Shown piece after piece: positions 11,271 to 21,026 of a stretch of DNA of 23,125 nt. This DNA is from Chlorokybus atmophyticus (taxonomy: Eukaryota; Streptophyta; Chlorokybophyceae; Chlorokybales; Chlorokybaceae): positions 119,771 to 142,895 of the forward strand of contig RHPI01000890.1 in assembly GCA_009103225.1 (NCBI GenBank). The letters run 5' to 3'. The notes under the pieces were generated by a model. It saw nothing but the letters and a program-made list of their open reading frames with translations, was not told the origin of the DNA and searched no databases. A program made the position numbers and the translations under genes. Within the stretch, counting starts at the first letter, position 1; every line of letters starts with the position of its first letter.

Positions 11271-13175
11271 TCACAAACAGTCCTCATCAAAGTATTTGTC
11301 CTCTGCATCGCGATCCGCATCTTTGAGCCAGTCGTCATCGAGCGTGGCATCATCGTCTATGTGCCTGTAGTTGAGGAACTCCATGTCGTCCCCAGCCAGG
11401 AACTTCTGCTTCATCAAACTGGTAAAGTCTTCTGCCTGCGTACACATAAACAACAGTATTTGCGAAAAACAGCACGATGGTGGAACGCGCAACATGCGCA
11501 ACATCTTAAACAATGCACACATCACGCATGGTATATGTGATACCATGGAGAGACGCTCCTCAGCTGATACGGTTGGCAATGTACTGTCCGTTGCAGGCTG
11601 ATCCTGCATAGATTCCTCTTAACTTGACAAGAGTACACGCAAACCATTTGTAACAACAGTATTATTGGTTTGCCTCACTGAGCCGTACCGTTGCTGTGCT
11701 TGCCTCTTGGTGTGAGGGGCTCGCTTCAGCCTCCTCATCAGAGTCAGACTCGAACTCCTGCCATGCCATTCAAAATGCATTCACAATGAGCACCGTTACA
11801 AAGCACAGTATAACCGTGCTGCAAGCGTCAACCTCTCACCTCTGTGGCTTGATCCATCCTTTGTTGTTCCTCACGCATGCGAGCATTGATCTGCGCTTCA
11901 TGCTGTTGCCTAAGGATGAAATCTGACAGCCTGCCACCAATGGCACGCGTTGCCACACGCTGTCGCTCCTGCTTGTTGATATGTGGTCTCACAAAGTGGC
12001 CTTATAGTGATAGAGCATGCAGCATAGCAGTACATTGCACAAGCTTGTACCGCTGGCGTCTGGTATTGACCGATGTATTGCTCGTACAGCGCCGGCCTTC
12101 GCTCCCGCATGGCCTCCTCAGCAAAATACGTCCCACTTGCTTCCAACCGACGCAGATACGCTGGCCAATCCCAGTACGCAATCCATAAAGTCAACTGCTG
12201 GCGCTACAACGCAGCAAGGCCAGGCTACCACTTTGCATGCATGTACATGGAGTGCAGTCAGCACACACGCACGCACACAGCCTGCATTGCGTGCACTACA
12301 GCTGGCATAGTGTAGGTGCACAGCGCTATAAGTACATTTCGCATGACAGAAATATGACTACACACATACACCTACATACCTAGGCGGCGGTTTTTTACTT
12401 CAGTCCGGCGAGCCCTCGAGTCAGCAGGCGCTAAGTGGCGCAAGTGCCACGACACTTCATAGTTGTCTTCCAGCTCAGTAAAAGCGCGCAGCTCTTGCGG
12501 TAGCAGCAGTCTCCCGTACCGCTCTGAACACTCAAGTGAACTACTATGATCAAGAAACAGTGACTGCAAAACGATGTGTCTGGCTTGAGTCGACAACTTT
12601 TGGCATTCGCGCAAGTACGTTCAGCAGTTCAGTTCAAGCTGGTCACGCCATAAACGATAAAGCTCAGGTGGGTTGATGCAACTTCTTTGTATGGTTTGCA
12701 TGGAAGTACTGGAACTGAGCGCACACACGTGTATGATGTAGAATGCACTTGGGCATTGCATGCAGTTGTGGTGACATCCCACCTGCATGCGGCTGGTGAG
12801 CTTAAGCAACACCGCGTCCAGTTTGCAATACTACCATACATGCTTCATCGTATACATCTGCTCTTGCAACACCGTTGCAGTGAGCGCAAAGAGCCTGAGA
12901 TAAATCGTGCGCTAGCTCTCACCTAAGAAGACAGCTGGGTCCCTGCCAACCAGCTCCACCAGGTACTTCTCCTTGCCGGCGGCGGCGGTGGCGTCGTCCG
13001 CCGTCCGCTCCGCCTCCTCCTGGTCAAAATGCAGGCCTCCTTTGCCCGGGCCGCTCCACACAGCCACCTCCTCAGTCATGGCCAGCCGCTTGGCAATGTC
13101 CTTGGCGACCTCCGGGCTCAGCTGCTTTGAGGTCGAACCCTGCGCAGGCGACCCCATAGGTAGCTCCAGCCCCAT
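11271..13175 (-). CDS. CCDC97: CCDC97 homologue (DUF2052 domain)
   Basis: Seven minus-strand exons, 13175-12923, 12523-12380, 12160-12051, 11968-11840, 11757-11689, 11603-11544 and 11435-11271, join in phase to 309 residues; the human protein is of similar size (about 340). Exon joins rebuild family motifs: FL at the end of exon 1 meets ERYGRLLLPQEL, and KNRRLAYLRRLEASGTYF spans exons 2-3. AMRERRPALYEQYIGQY is the DUF2052 hallmark. The C-terminus has EDFTSLMKQKFLAGDD and ends in an acidic block with KYFDED, as in animal CCDC97. An acidic Ser/Glu segment is exon 5. Family knowledge: CCDC97 is nuclear and associates with the SF3b part of the U2 snRNP; it has no known catalytic activity. The 60-nt exon 6 is the least certain piece; it keeps phase with or without inclusion and could be alternative. 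The 5' end faces the MIT pseudogene about 300 bp away, so they may have shared a promoter region. Confidence 0.9.
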
Positions 13176-13472
13176 GACGACAACGACCTAGACGACAAGG
13201 ACAACAATCACGAGGATGACGATGATGGCAACGTCCAGCACGCGGCTGCAGCCGCCGCCGCTGCGACAACCAAAGCAGCAACTCCGTGACTTGATGTGTT
13301 GCGTTTTTACCCAAACGCCTTGACAACTGATCTTGCTTGCTTGGTTGCATGGCAAATTGGTTTCATGTACATGCTGGCCGCGGCGGCGGCGGTGACAGAT
13401 GGTCAGGGCCACAACGCTGTGCTCGTCGGCAGTCCCGTCGTTGTAGTCGTTGTCATCGGCTCCGGAGGCTGT
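13176..13472. promoter_or_regulatory. Divergent intergenic region of CCDC97 and the MIT pseudogene
   Basis: About 297 bp separate the two divergent ATGs. The part from about 13275 on resembles the sequence upstream of the intact MIT gene (from about 16188), sharing TTGATGTGTTGCGTTT. No TATA box is evident. A bidirectional promoter is inferred from arrangement alone. Confidence 0.35.
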
Positions 13473-15170
13473 ATGGCGAGGGTTGTGGACAACCGCGACG
13501 AGGTAAATGAATAGGCCTTGAAGCGTCAGGTAACAGGGGGCAGCGAGTGCCCAGCAACAGCATCCAACGAACGCAATGCTAAAACTACTGCTCGCCTGCT
13601 TGTTGATCGCTGGTTGCAAGCAAGGTGCAAAGCACAATAAGAGCTCAGTCCCTTGCACTTTGCGTGCACAGCACAACAGTTAATGAACACTAATACCCAC
13701 TAGATACTGTAGCAATCAAAGCCGAAGCATTTATGGCATCAATACTTTATACATGGAGCCAATGCTTTGTCAAAGGCTTCAGCATGCTGTTATGTGTACC
13801 ACAACGTGAAGCTTGTTTGTGTGTCCCGTTGTTTTGGAGTACGATAGTTGGTTGCCTGTCTGCTTTTTGTCATGAGGTCTATTCGGCTTGTTGTCTGCTG
13901 GTACATACACGTGTTGTAGCGAGCTGCGGCTGCGGCTGCGGCGCGCCAGCGCCAGTGAGTGTGTCACTTTGCAATTGTGTCCACATATGCGCGCGCCTGC
14001 GCGTGTTTGCATGCGTATCCACGTTTGTGTGTACGATGCGTGAGTATGCATGTACAGGCGCACATACCAGTGCACAATGCGTGCCCCTGCACATGTGCAT
14101 GTTTACACATATGCGTGTTCGTGTTTGTGTATGCGCATGCGCATGCGCATGCGTGTATGAGCGAGTATCTTAAAGCACGTGTGCTTGGTTGCTTCGTGCA
14201 CATGCATTTGAGCAAAGCGACACATGCGTGCGTGCGCTTACAACGTACTTATGGGATATGCATGGCATGAACTGCATGACTGCAGCTGTCATCAACTAAC
14301 TTTCGCACCTGTTCATGCTTCACATGTCAAGCTGTTCTTCGCTGACGGACACTTGCTGCAGAGCTTCTTAACCAGCATGCAAAGTTTTCAAAAAGCAATA
14401 GCAACAGTTACAATGACAATAACAGCAACAGCAGCAGCAGCGCCGTCACACAGCGATGGCGGATGCGCCCAGTGCAGGGATCAGCCTCAGGCTCTTGAGT
14501 AGTGCCATGAGGCATGACTTGTGCTGTTTTGCTTCTACTTACTACTTTCGCATGGCTGTGCACCGTGGTTAGTCCATTACTGCTGAAGGGGCTGATGGGG
14601 CTGGCGCTGAAGCGTGCTGCCAAGGCAGAGGAGGCCGGCAAGCCCAACACAGCATTGGAGCTCTATGAGCAAGTGCCGAACCTGTTCCATTGCCAGCTTC
14701 CAGGTGACTCTCCAAGTAAGTACTGTCACGCTTCAAGGTGTGTGTGGGTGCATGTGTCCGTCGTTGTTGTGTCCTGTGCGCGTGTGTTCTGCTGCATGGT
14801 GCAGTCGTTGCTGCTGTCGTTGGTACAGTGTGCACAATTGTATATAAGGGGTATGGTACGGTGTGTTCCGTCTTGGTTATTCGTTGCTTCAGTGCCAACT
14901 TTACAGGGAGTAAAGACAGGCAGCAGGCAGAAGTGGCGATGCAAGTGGTTCGCCATGCGCCTAGCAGGCGCGACATACTCGTATACGAGGAGTAAGAAGG
15001 CGCAAGTTTTGCGGCAGTCATTACAACAATAGTAGAATGCATTTGACGCTTGGAAAGGCGCGGGGCTTTGCTAGCACCGCACCCTGTGAAGCTTGTTGTG
15101 AGCGGAGGCAACCAGTTTGATCTCAGCAGCCCCATCTGTGGGTATTCGGTGCAGAGGTCCGCTTCACATC
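13473..15170 (+). pseudogene. Decayed tandem copy of the two-MIT-domain gene
   Basis: This parallels the intact gene at 16374-18345 exon by exon, in the same order. Exon 1 (13473-13529) has the same 57-nt length but an in-frame TAG at 13512-13514, where the intact gene reads ATG. Exon 2 is barely recognisable. The exon 3 equivalent (13901-13954) has lost its acceptor (CAG to CTG), is 5 nt shorter and contains a stop. The exon 4 equivalent, from 14326, has also lost its acceptor (CACAG to CACAT) and much sequence. The exon 5 equivalent (14573-14715) still encodes most of the second MIT module but carries a 1-nt insertion and a 9-nt deletion. The exon 6 equivalent, from 14907, meets TAA at 14993-14995. 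Donors of exons 1, 3 and 5 survive. Transcription is possible; a full protein is not. Confidence 0.85.
13955..14325 (+). repeat. Alternating purine-pyrimidine repeats in former intron
   Basis: This matches the intron at 17032-17327 of the intact copy, both beginning GTGAGTGTGTCACTTTGCA. It is rich in GTGTGTATGCG, with a GCGCAT array near 14131-14151 that is self-complementary and prone to Z-DNA or cruciform forms. Confidence 0.6.
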
Positions 15171-15997
15171 ATTTGTACAGCTTGTTGTTGTTGGACTGCC
15201 ACCCACATGCAAGCGCGCGGTTGCAGCAGTTGCTAGGCTTGCTACTTTTGCTGAGTTTGTGCGCATGTCTTGCAGCGTTTAACCTACGATCTTTGTGTTG
15301 TGCACAATTGTTGGTCGCCTTGTGTATGCAGTGGTATGTCTCTTGCATACAATGATGCGCAGCTGGCATCTATGCCTGCACCCATCAGGCATGATAAGTG
15401 AAAGAAATAAGCTATAATATTGCATGCTCACTATGCCTATCATGTATGACACGCATGTGAGTCCATTAGCGGCCATGGACATGCCAAACACGCCACATCA
15501 GAACTTTCAAAACCTAGCAGGCCGAACCATATCAGACCATGTAACTTGTTGGTTGAATGGCCACTAAAGACAATCACAATTGACAACACGCATGGCCACA
15601 GAGTGCTTACCTTGAGGTTCTCGCAAGAAGTTGAACAACTTCACGCACAGCTATCCTTACCTCTTAACATTACTATCATGAGGTAAGGAGCACATCAGCG
15701 TTTCTCCCATTGTGCGACTGGAGCTATATTGTATTGCTATGTCCCAAGGTCTTGTCAAGCACACCTGCACCACGAGTGCACGCAGAGCAGTGGAAAATTG
15801 CTCTACAAAACGCATCTAGCAAACATGTGTCATGTTGTCAGCGTGCAGTCCATAGCATGCAAATGCACTAATTTCGCTAGGCAACCCCGGCCTTGGCTGC
15901 TTGTTAGCTGTTAACTCTAGCCTCTTTCAACTGGCCTACCTTGCCAGTCGCTGTCGCGTTTGATGGCGAATGAGGCCTTTCAGTTCTTCAATTGAAG
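15171..15997. other. Spacer downstream of the MIT pseudogene
   Basis: No secure gene. On the minus strand two short stretches look protein-like and have splice-like borders: 15655-15612, which can read CVKLFNFLREPQ before GTAAGC, and 15491-15430, which can read FGMSMAANGLTCVSYMIG. They may be remnants or exons of the doubtful gene just above, but phases could not be made to agree. Confidence 0.3.
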
Positions 15998-16150
15998 CTA
16001 TAAAACTTTTCCTCCAGCTTTGCCCTTTTTTTCTGCCAGCTTGTCCATGCTTTTCGCTAAGTTGCGCATGCCGTTGCGCACACTGAATGCCTGATGATGG
16101 ACTTTGGTCAGATAGACTGCAACAACACGACCTATGCAAGCACTTACCAT
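15998..16150 (-). CDS. Doubtful small two-exon coding region
   Basis: ATG at 16150-16148 is followed at once by GTAAGTG. An acceptor CATCATCAG ends at 16091, and the frame 16090-15998 continues in phase, reading AFSVRNGMRNLAKSMDKLAE and then a Lys/Gly-rich end and TAG. The implied intron is 57 nt. The product would be about 31 residues. Past a run of seven A, another frame reads IASIEELKGLIRHQTRQRLA and ends at a GTAGGC donor-like site (about 15940), so a real exon may be interrupted by a one-base error or mutation here. No family recognised. It would be divergent from the intact MIT gene. Confidence 0.25.
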   Translation of the reverse strand: MVSACIGRVVAVYLTKVHHQAFSVRNGMRNLAKSMDKLAEKKGKAGGKVL

Positions 16151-16373
16151 GCACACGGAGGTCAAGCCCGCCGAATATACGCCTACAACAACTCTGTTGA
16201 TTGATGTGTTGCGTTTGGTCCAAACCAAAGCTTTGACAACTTGTTTGCCTGCGTGGCAATCTGCTGCTTGCTTGCGGCGGCGACGGTGGTGGCGACAGCT
16301 GGCGAAGGCTTTACCTGTCTAGCTCGTCTGCAGCCTTGTCGTTGTCGTTGTTGTCATCGTCGGCGTTGTCGGT

Positions 16374-18345
16374 ATGGCGATGGTTGTGGACAACAGCGGC
16401 GAGGAGGATGGAATGGCCTTCAAGCGTCAGGTAAGAGGGGTGCCCAGCTTAAGCAGTATCAAATACACATATACTGCAAACTACTGGCTCGCCTGCTTGT
16501 TGCTGCTGTATTGCACGCTACTTTGAGCACTAACACCGCTCAGAACTCACTTGCATTTTCGCGTGCGCAACAGACCTGTCTTGTCAGTGTAAGCCTCTGG
16601 CAGTTAACACACGCTGATTGTCTGCTTTGCCCTTTGCGTATTGCGTGCATGCGCCCGTGTATCGAGTGCAGAGCTTGGAGACTGTTGCAGCGGAGTTTGA
16701 GAAGCGTGCTATGCAGTCTGTTGTGAAGGGCGACCACGCCAGAGCGCTGCTGCAGTAAGTAGCACTTACACCACAAGACAGTGCAGCAGCCTGATAGTAG
16801 CGCGTATGACATTGTTTGTTACGTGGTCCGATGCTTGAGCATGCTTGTTTGCACAACTGTGGCGCTTGCAAGCTTGCTTGTGTGTGCCATCGTCTCTGAG
16901 AAAGTGTAGTATATAGCTGGTTGCTTGTCTGTCTTTTGTGACGCCTAGGTGTGCTCATCATCTCTGCTGCAGGTACATACAGGCTTCCGAAGCTTACAGC
17001 GAGCTGCTGCGGATGCGGCTTGACAATGCCAGTGAGTGTGTCACTTTGCAGCCAGGCATGCACATGCGCGCGCCTGGGTGCGCGCTTGTATTCGCGTGCG
17101 TGGTTGTGTACACGCTGGTGTGCGCATGTGTGTCTGTGTGCATGGTATGGGCGTGCTTACGTAAGCATGTGTGCTTGCTTACTCCAGTCAAAAACATGCA
17201 TCCTAGACATCCTAGACAAGCACTGCGCGTGTACACACATACACAACTCACAACTGCCTTTGTTTGGCATGCACTGCAGGACTGCATCTGTCATCAATTT
17301 CTCATATGGAATGTGCATGCCTCACAGGTCAAGCTGTGCTTCGCCAACGGTTCCGTGATGCGCTCGATGCCGCAGAGCTTGTAAAGCAACAAGCAGAGTC
17401 ATTGAAGCATCAGCAACAGCAACAAGTACGACTACAACAGCAGCATCAACTACAGCAGCAGCAGCAGCAGCAGCGCCAACACACAGCAACGGTGGAAGCT
17501 CCCGGTGCGGGGCCATCGACATCTGGCTCTAGAGAGGTAGCATATTGCCTACCTTGCAGTGATCCGCAGTCAGAACCTTGTTGAAATGCGTGTTGATACG
17601 CTTCTAACTAACTAACTTGGCTTATGCACTGTGCCTGTTCAGCCCACAAGTGCTGAAGGGATGATGGGTCTGGCACTAAAGCACGCCGCCAAGGCAGAGG
17701 AGGCAGAGGCGGCCGGCAAGCCCAACACAGCGTTGGAGCTTTACGAGCAAGCACTAAATCTGTTCCGCTACCACTTTCAGGGTGACACCGCAAGTAAGCA
17801 TTCTCGCTGGCGGATGCATGCGTGTGTGGTGTGCGTGTGTGCGCCTGCATGTCTGCAGCTGTGCTCTGCGCGCGTACACATGCATACAGCACAGGTGCAT
17901 TGTGCTTGATGGCGCCACATGTGGTGTGCGCATGTGTGTGCGTGAGTGTGCCTATCTGCTGCAACTAGCCACTGGGGCTAGCACTGTTGTATGGCAACGA
18001 AACTCATGCCATTGTGCAAAAATGTCTTCGCTGTCGCTTAATTCAAGTGTCATCTTGGCAGGGAGTCAAGACAGGCAGCAGGCGAAAGTGACAATGCAAG
18101 TGTTTCGTCACGCGCTCAACAGGCGAGACATACTCTCGCACGAGTTGAGTCAGAAGGCGCAAGCTGCGCCGCAGTCATTACAAAAACAGCAGAGTCATTT
18201 CGACCTGTTCAAAGGCGTGAGGGCTTTGCTAGCACCGGACCCTTCAGAGCGGTCACCTGTGAGAGGTGCCAATCACTCTGGTTCCAGCAGTCCCATCTTT
18301 GGGTACTCTGTGCAGAGGTCTGCTTCACATGACTCATCTGATTAG
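16374..18345 (+). CDS. Protein with two MIT domains and a Gln-rich linker
   Basis: Six plus-strand exons, 16374-16430, 16672-16754, 16973-17031, 17328-17536, 17643-17793 and 18062-18345, join in phase to 280 residues. MIT module 1 is about residues 20-88 (KRAMQSVVKGDHARALLQYI, ASEAYSELLR). A Gln-rich linker encoded by CAA/CAG repeats follows (about 90-112), then a Ser/Gly/Pro stretch. MIT module 2 is about residues 137-205 (GLALKHAAKAEEAEAAGKPN, TALELYEQALNLF). The tail is Ser-rich (FGYSVQRSASHDSSD). MIT modules are three-helix bundles that bind C-terminal motifs of ESCRT-III subunits; paired MITs occur in calpain-7 and ULK3. Here no protease, kinase or AAA domain is attached, so an adaptor role is inferred. 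The start is supported by the matching 57-nt exon in the duplicate; a second ATG lies two codons on. Confidence 0.85.
17032..17327 (+). repeat. GT/CA-rich intron of the MIT gene
   Basis: Intron between exons 3 and 4. The first half is GTGTGCGCATGTGTGTCTGTG-like, the same style as introns in the LRR gene and in the duplicated MIT copy. It contains the short inverted repeat ACTTACGTAAG at about 17157. Confidence 0.6.
17408..17478 (+). repeat. CAA/CAG trinucleotide tract encoding polyglutamine
   Basis: Near-continuous CAG and CAA codons inside exon 4, ending in about seven consecutive CAG units. The homologous place in the pseudogene (about 14424-14442) also keeps a shorter CAG run, so the repeat predates the duplication. 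Confidence 0.75.
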
Positions 18346-18577
18346 TCTCAGATCGATCTAGTCTAATTTAGGGTTATTACATGGAGTTGGCATGCTTGCT
18401 GCCGTCCTGTGCAACTTGATTGTTGTCGAGTTGCAACACTCCAGTGGCTGAAGTTCAACACTATTGGCATCAACAAAAACGCGGGCACAATGTACACCAT
18501 GTCCGAACCTAGCCACAAACTACATGCACAGCAGCAAGCACAGCAGCCAGCACAGCAACCAGGCTACTAACGGGCCA
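18346..18577. other. 3' flank of MIT gene, possible 3' UTR of the adjacent retroelement
   Basis: No open frame. Imperfect CAGCACAGCAGC repeats lie at about 18527-18560. TAACGGG occurs twice (18568 and 18579), which might mark an element edge. No poly(A) or poly(T) tail is visible. Confidence 0.35.
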
Positions 18578-19550
18578 CTAACGGGTGCCAGCAGTCGTTC
18601 CAGCTAGTGCAACGTCCGCCTCCTCCGTGGGGCGAGTCACCTGCAGTGGCTGCCAGCCCGGAGCCGCCGCCACCGCCGCCGCCCCCCTCTCTAGCAGGGC
18701 CATGGCCTGGGCCCGCTGCAGCGCGCAGGCCACGCGTTGCCTGGACAGCGCCACGTACCCACCCAGTCTAGCCAGCGGGAGGCCACGCCCGTGCACCGCC
18801 TGGCGAGCACACCTGTTGAGGACGTCGCTGAAGGCGACGCCTGACGTCCCGTGGGTCTCAGCGGCCAACACAAAGAACTCGTCCGCTGGAGGATGATCGC
18901 GATACTTCCGCCGCTTGCTCTGCTCCACCTCACGTGCAGCCACTCCTGCACGTGGTCCATAGGCAAAGACCGTCACGTCCAGCAGCCACCGGTGGTCTCG
19001 CCCCGGCTCCGACGCCACTAGGTCGACCCTCCTGCCACGCGTCTCACCCTCACGCATCAGCATGAAGCCTTCATGATGGCTGAGCCCGTCTGCTCCCTAC
19101 TGACCACATAGCCTGCCTCGCGCAGTATCACAAACGTCTCGTCACGAAAGGCGTCATGCGTGGCAGTGCGCCCTGTCCCCATCGAGCAGCAGGTGTGCAC
19201 CGTCCGACACCACAGGGGCAGCACGTGACGCCCGCTAGCATGGGATGCGGCAACCCCAGGCGGGTGCGGAGAGCCATCCCAAAAAGGTCGGCGGAGATGC
19301 GGAGCGCCGGCAAAAAGGGGAGCGCCGACAGCCACGCGCCTGCACCGACCCCGGACGCCGACAGCCGACGGGCCTTGTCGTCGACAGTCGCCCCTTGCTC
19401 ATACGCCGCAACGACTGCGTCGTTCACCTTCGTGCTGAGGGATTCATAAAGCGTGTAAGTCACCATGCGCGCCATGGCTAAAGCCTTATGGCTGGTTTCA
19501 TTTTTCTCGCTGAGCTTGTGCACAGGTTCAACATGGTTATAAGCCTGCAA
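18578..19550 (-). pseudogene. C-terminal fragment of a non-LTR-type reverse transcriptase, frameshifted
   Basis: Three minus-strand frames carry consecutive parts of one protein. First (19550 to about 19225): GAGAWLSALP, RISADLFGMALRTRLGLP and CCPCG, the thumb-side and zinc-knuckle region of these polyproteins. Second (to about 19085): HTCCSMGTGRTATHDAFRDE and REAGYVVSREQTG. Third (to 18578): GRRVDLV...LLDVTVFAYG, the D...DVTV core of a restriction-like (PD-D/EXK) endonuclease, then KRRKY, FFVLAAETHG and a helical end. Two frameshifts, near 19220 and 19088, separate them. The polymerase core is absent, so the copy is 5' truncated, as is common for target-primed retroelements. Assignment rests on recognised family motifs; subfamily unknown. 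Confidence 0.75.
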
Positions 19551-20101
19551 GCCTTAACGCACCTTGCACGATGCAGTGTCACGGCAATAGAAGCATTCCA
19601 TACTTTTTTAGATTGTAATGTGCTATGAAGGCAGGTACTCGTGTGACTTGTAAGTAAGGGTAAGGTGGATCACGACTGTCTTTTCCACAAGTGGTCCCAT
19701 ACATGAATTTGTTCATTGACAATATATTTTATTGACATCTTACACAAATGTGCCACTCCTGTACGTCCGCACCAACAGGTTAACAGATGAATGTGCATAC
19801 AAATTGATCATACATCCTGTACACCGAGCATCCGCGCACAATGTTGCATCACAATTCTTTATGCACACTATCCGCCGACGACACCTGTTACTTTGGTTGA
19901 TGTGATGGCTGTTTATGCTGACAACCAGCTGACGCTATGGGCGCAGCGCCGGCAGCAACAATACATTGCAACTGCAGTAGCGGTTGCTATAATAAATGAC
20001 GGGATACATTATAGCAGTTGCTATAATGAATGAATACATTACACGAGTGCCAACTGGCGGTTGTGGTGTGTAGTGTCCAATGCTACCCTACTCAAACACA
20101 A
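19551..20101. other. Spacer between retroelement fragments with a short direct repeat
   Basis: AT-rich and non-coding. At 19983-20041 a unit beginning GTTGCTATAAT and ending ATACATTA occurs twice, 34 nt apart; TGCTATAAT also has an inverted ATTATAGCA partner between the units. The + strand frame at 19791-20033 is unrecognised. Confidence 0.45.
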
Positions 20102-20440
20102 TCATACAGTAGGCTGTACACGAGCAACGTCCTCAAGCGCTACATGATGTCTATTGTGTACACGCAAGGAGGGAGCTGCGTGCACTGCAGTTGCAGCTAG
20201 AGCCGTAATGGCTGTGGCCTGCGCGCTGTGGAACGTAGTAAATATGCGCTGGCGGAAGGCAGTCACAAAGCGTGATAGATACCGCGTTTTCAACTCACGA
20301 GCATCCAACACTCGGCGCGCAAAAGTGGCCAACAACTCTATTAATGGGCGACCCATTCAACCATGCGATTCGATCGCCAACGGAATCAGCGTGTCTGTTT
20401 GAAAAGGGTCCGAGTAGTCGGAGCGCTTCTCGCGCTCCGC
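20102..20440 (-). pseudogene. Second reverse-transcriptase C-terminal fragment with in-frame stop
   Basis: On the minus strand the frame reads EREKRSDYSDP, then DTLIPLAIESHG, a TGA, and MGRPLIELLATFARRVLDAR with a long Ala/Arg helical end, stopping at 20102. KR.(K/D)Y followed by (F/L)(V/I)PLA(I/V)E(S/T)HG is the same end-of-polyprotein signature as in the fragment at 18578, but the sequences differ too much to be one insertion cut in two. A TAG upstream of EREK and the TGA after SHG show decay. The endonuclease core itself is not visible here. Confidence 0.6.
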
Positions 20441-21026
20441 ACTCTATGCAACTGATCCCGCTACGTAGTGGCTGCCGGTGATGGTGATGACGAGCAGCAT
20501 GCGCGAGCTGCCACGCCGCTCCAAAGCAACAATGAGCATACGACGTCCCTAACGCTCACGCTATAATGGCTGCTGGTGGTAACAAAGAGTTGGGGAGCGG
20601 CGGCGGGGAGAGTCTGCTTGTTGTTGTCTTTTTCATAATCAGGCGATGCTGTGGCAGGTATTGTGACTTTGCCAGCTGCTAGGGGCCTTTGCATGTGAGG
20701 GTAGGGAAGGTGCGGCACATAGCCTGACGGTGGTGAATGTAAGGTAAGAGTGGTTGTGTATCATGGCATTATGCATGTCTGGGTGTATGCATGTCATGTT
20801 GGGGCATGCATACTACAGGCACGACTCATTGGATATGTGCATGCTCGTAAAGTGTATGCACAGCTTCTCAGATAATGCGTCTCACCATTCTAGCAAATTG
20901 CTCGACTTGAAGTTTGACTTGTGATTTGACATACAGCCACCCAACCCTCTTTTAGTTTATCAACCAAGCAATCAATTGTGAACTCACTCAACCAACCGTT
21001 GGTTTCAACTCATTTGCACAAACTCG

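Noticed and set aside
14131-14151. GCGCAT array as a possible CRISPR-like or satellite repeat
   Set aside because: Only a few 6-nt units without spacers, inside a former intron; a simple microsatellite.
18368-18377. TTTAGGGTTA resembling a plant/algal telomere unit
   Set aside because: A single unit with no tandem array, inside a 3' flank.
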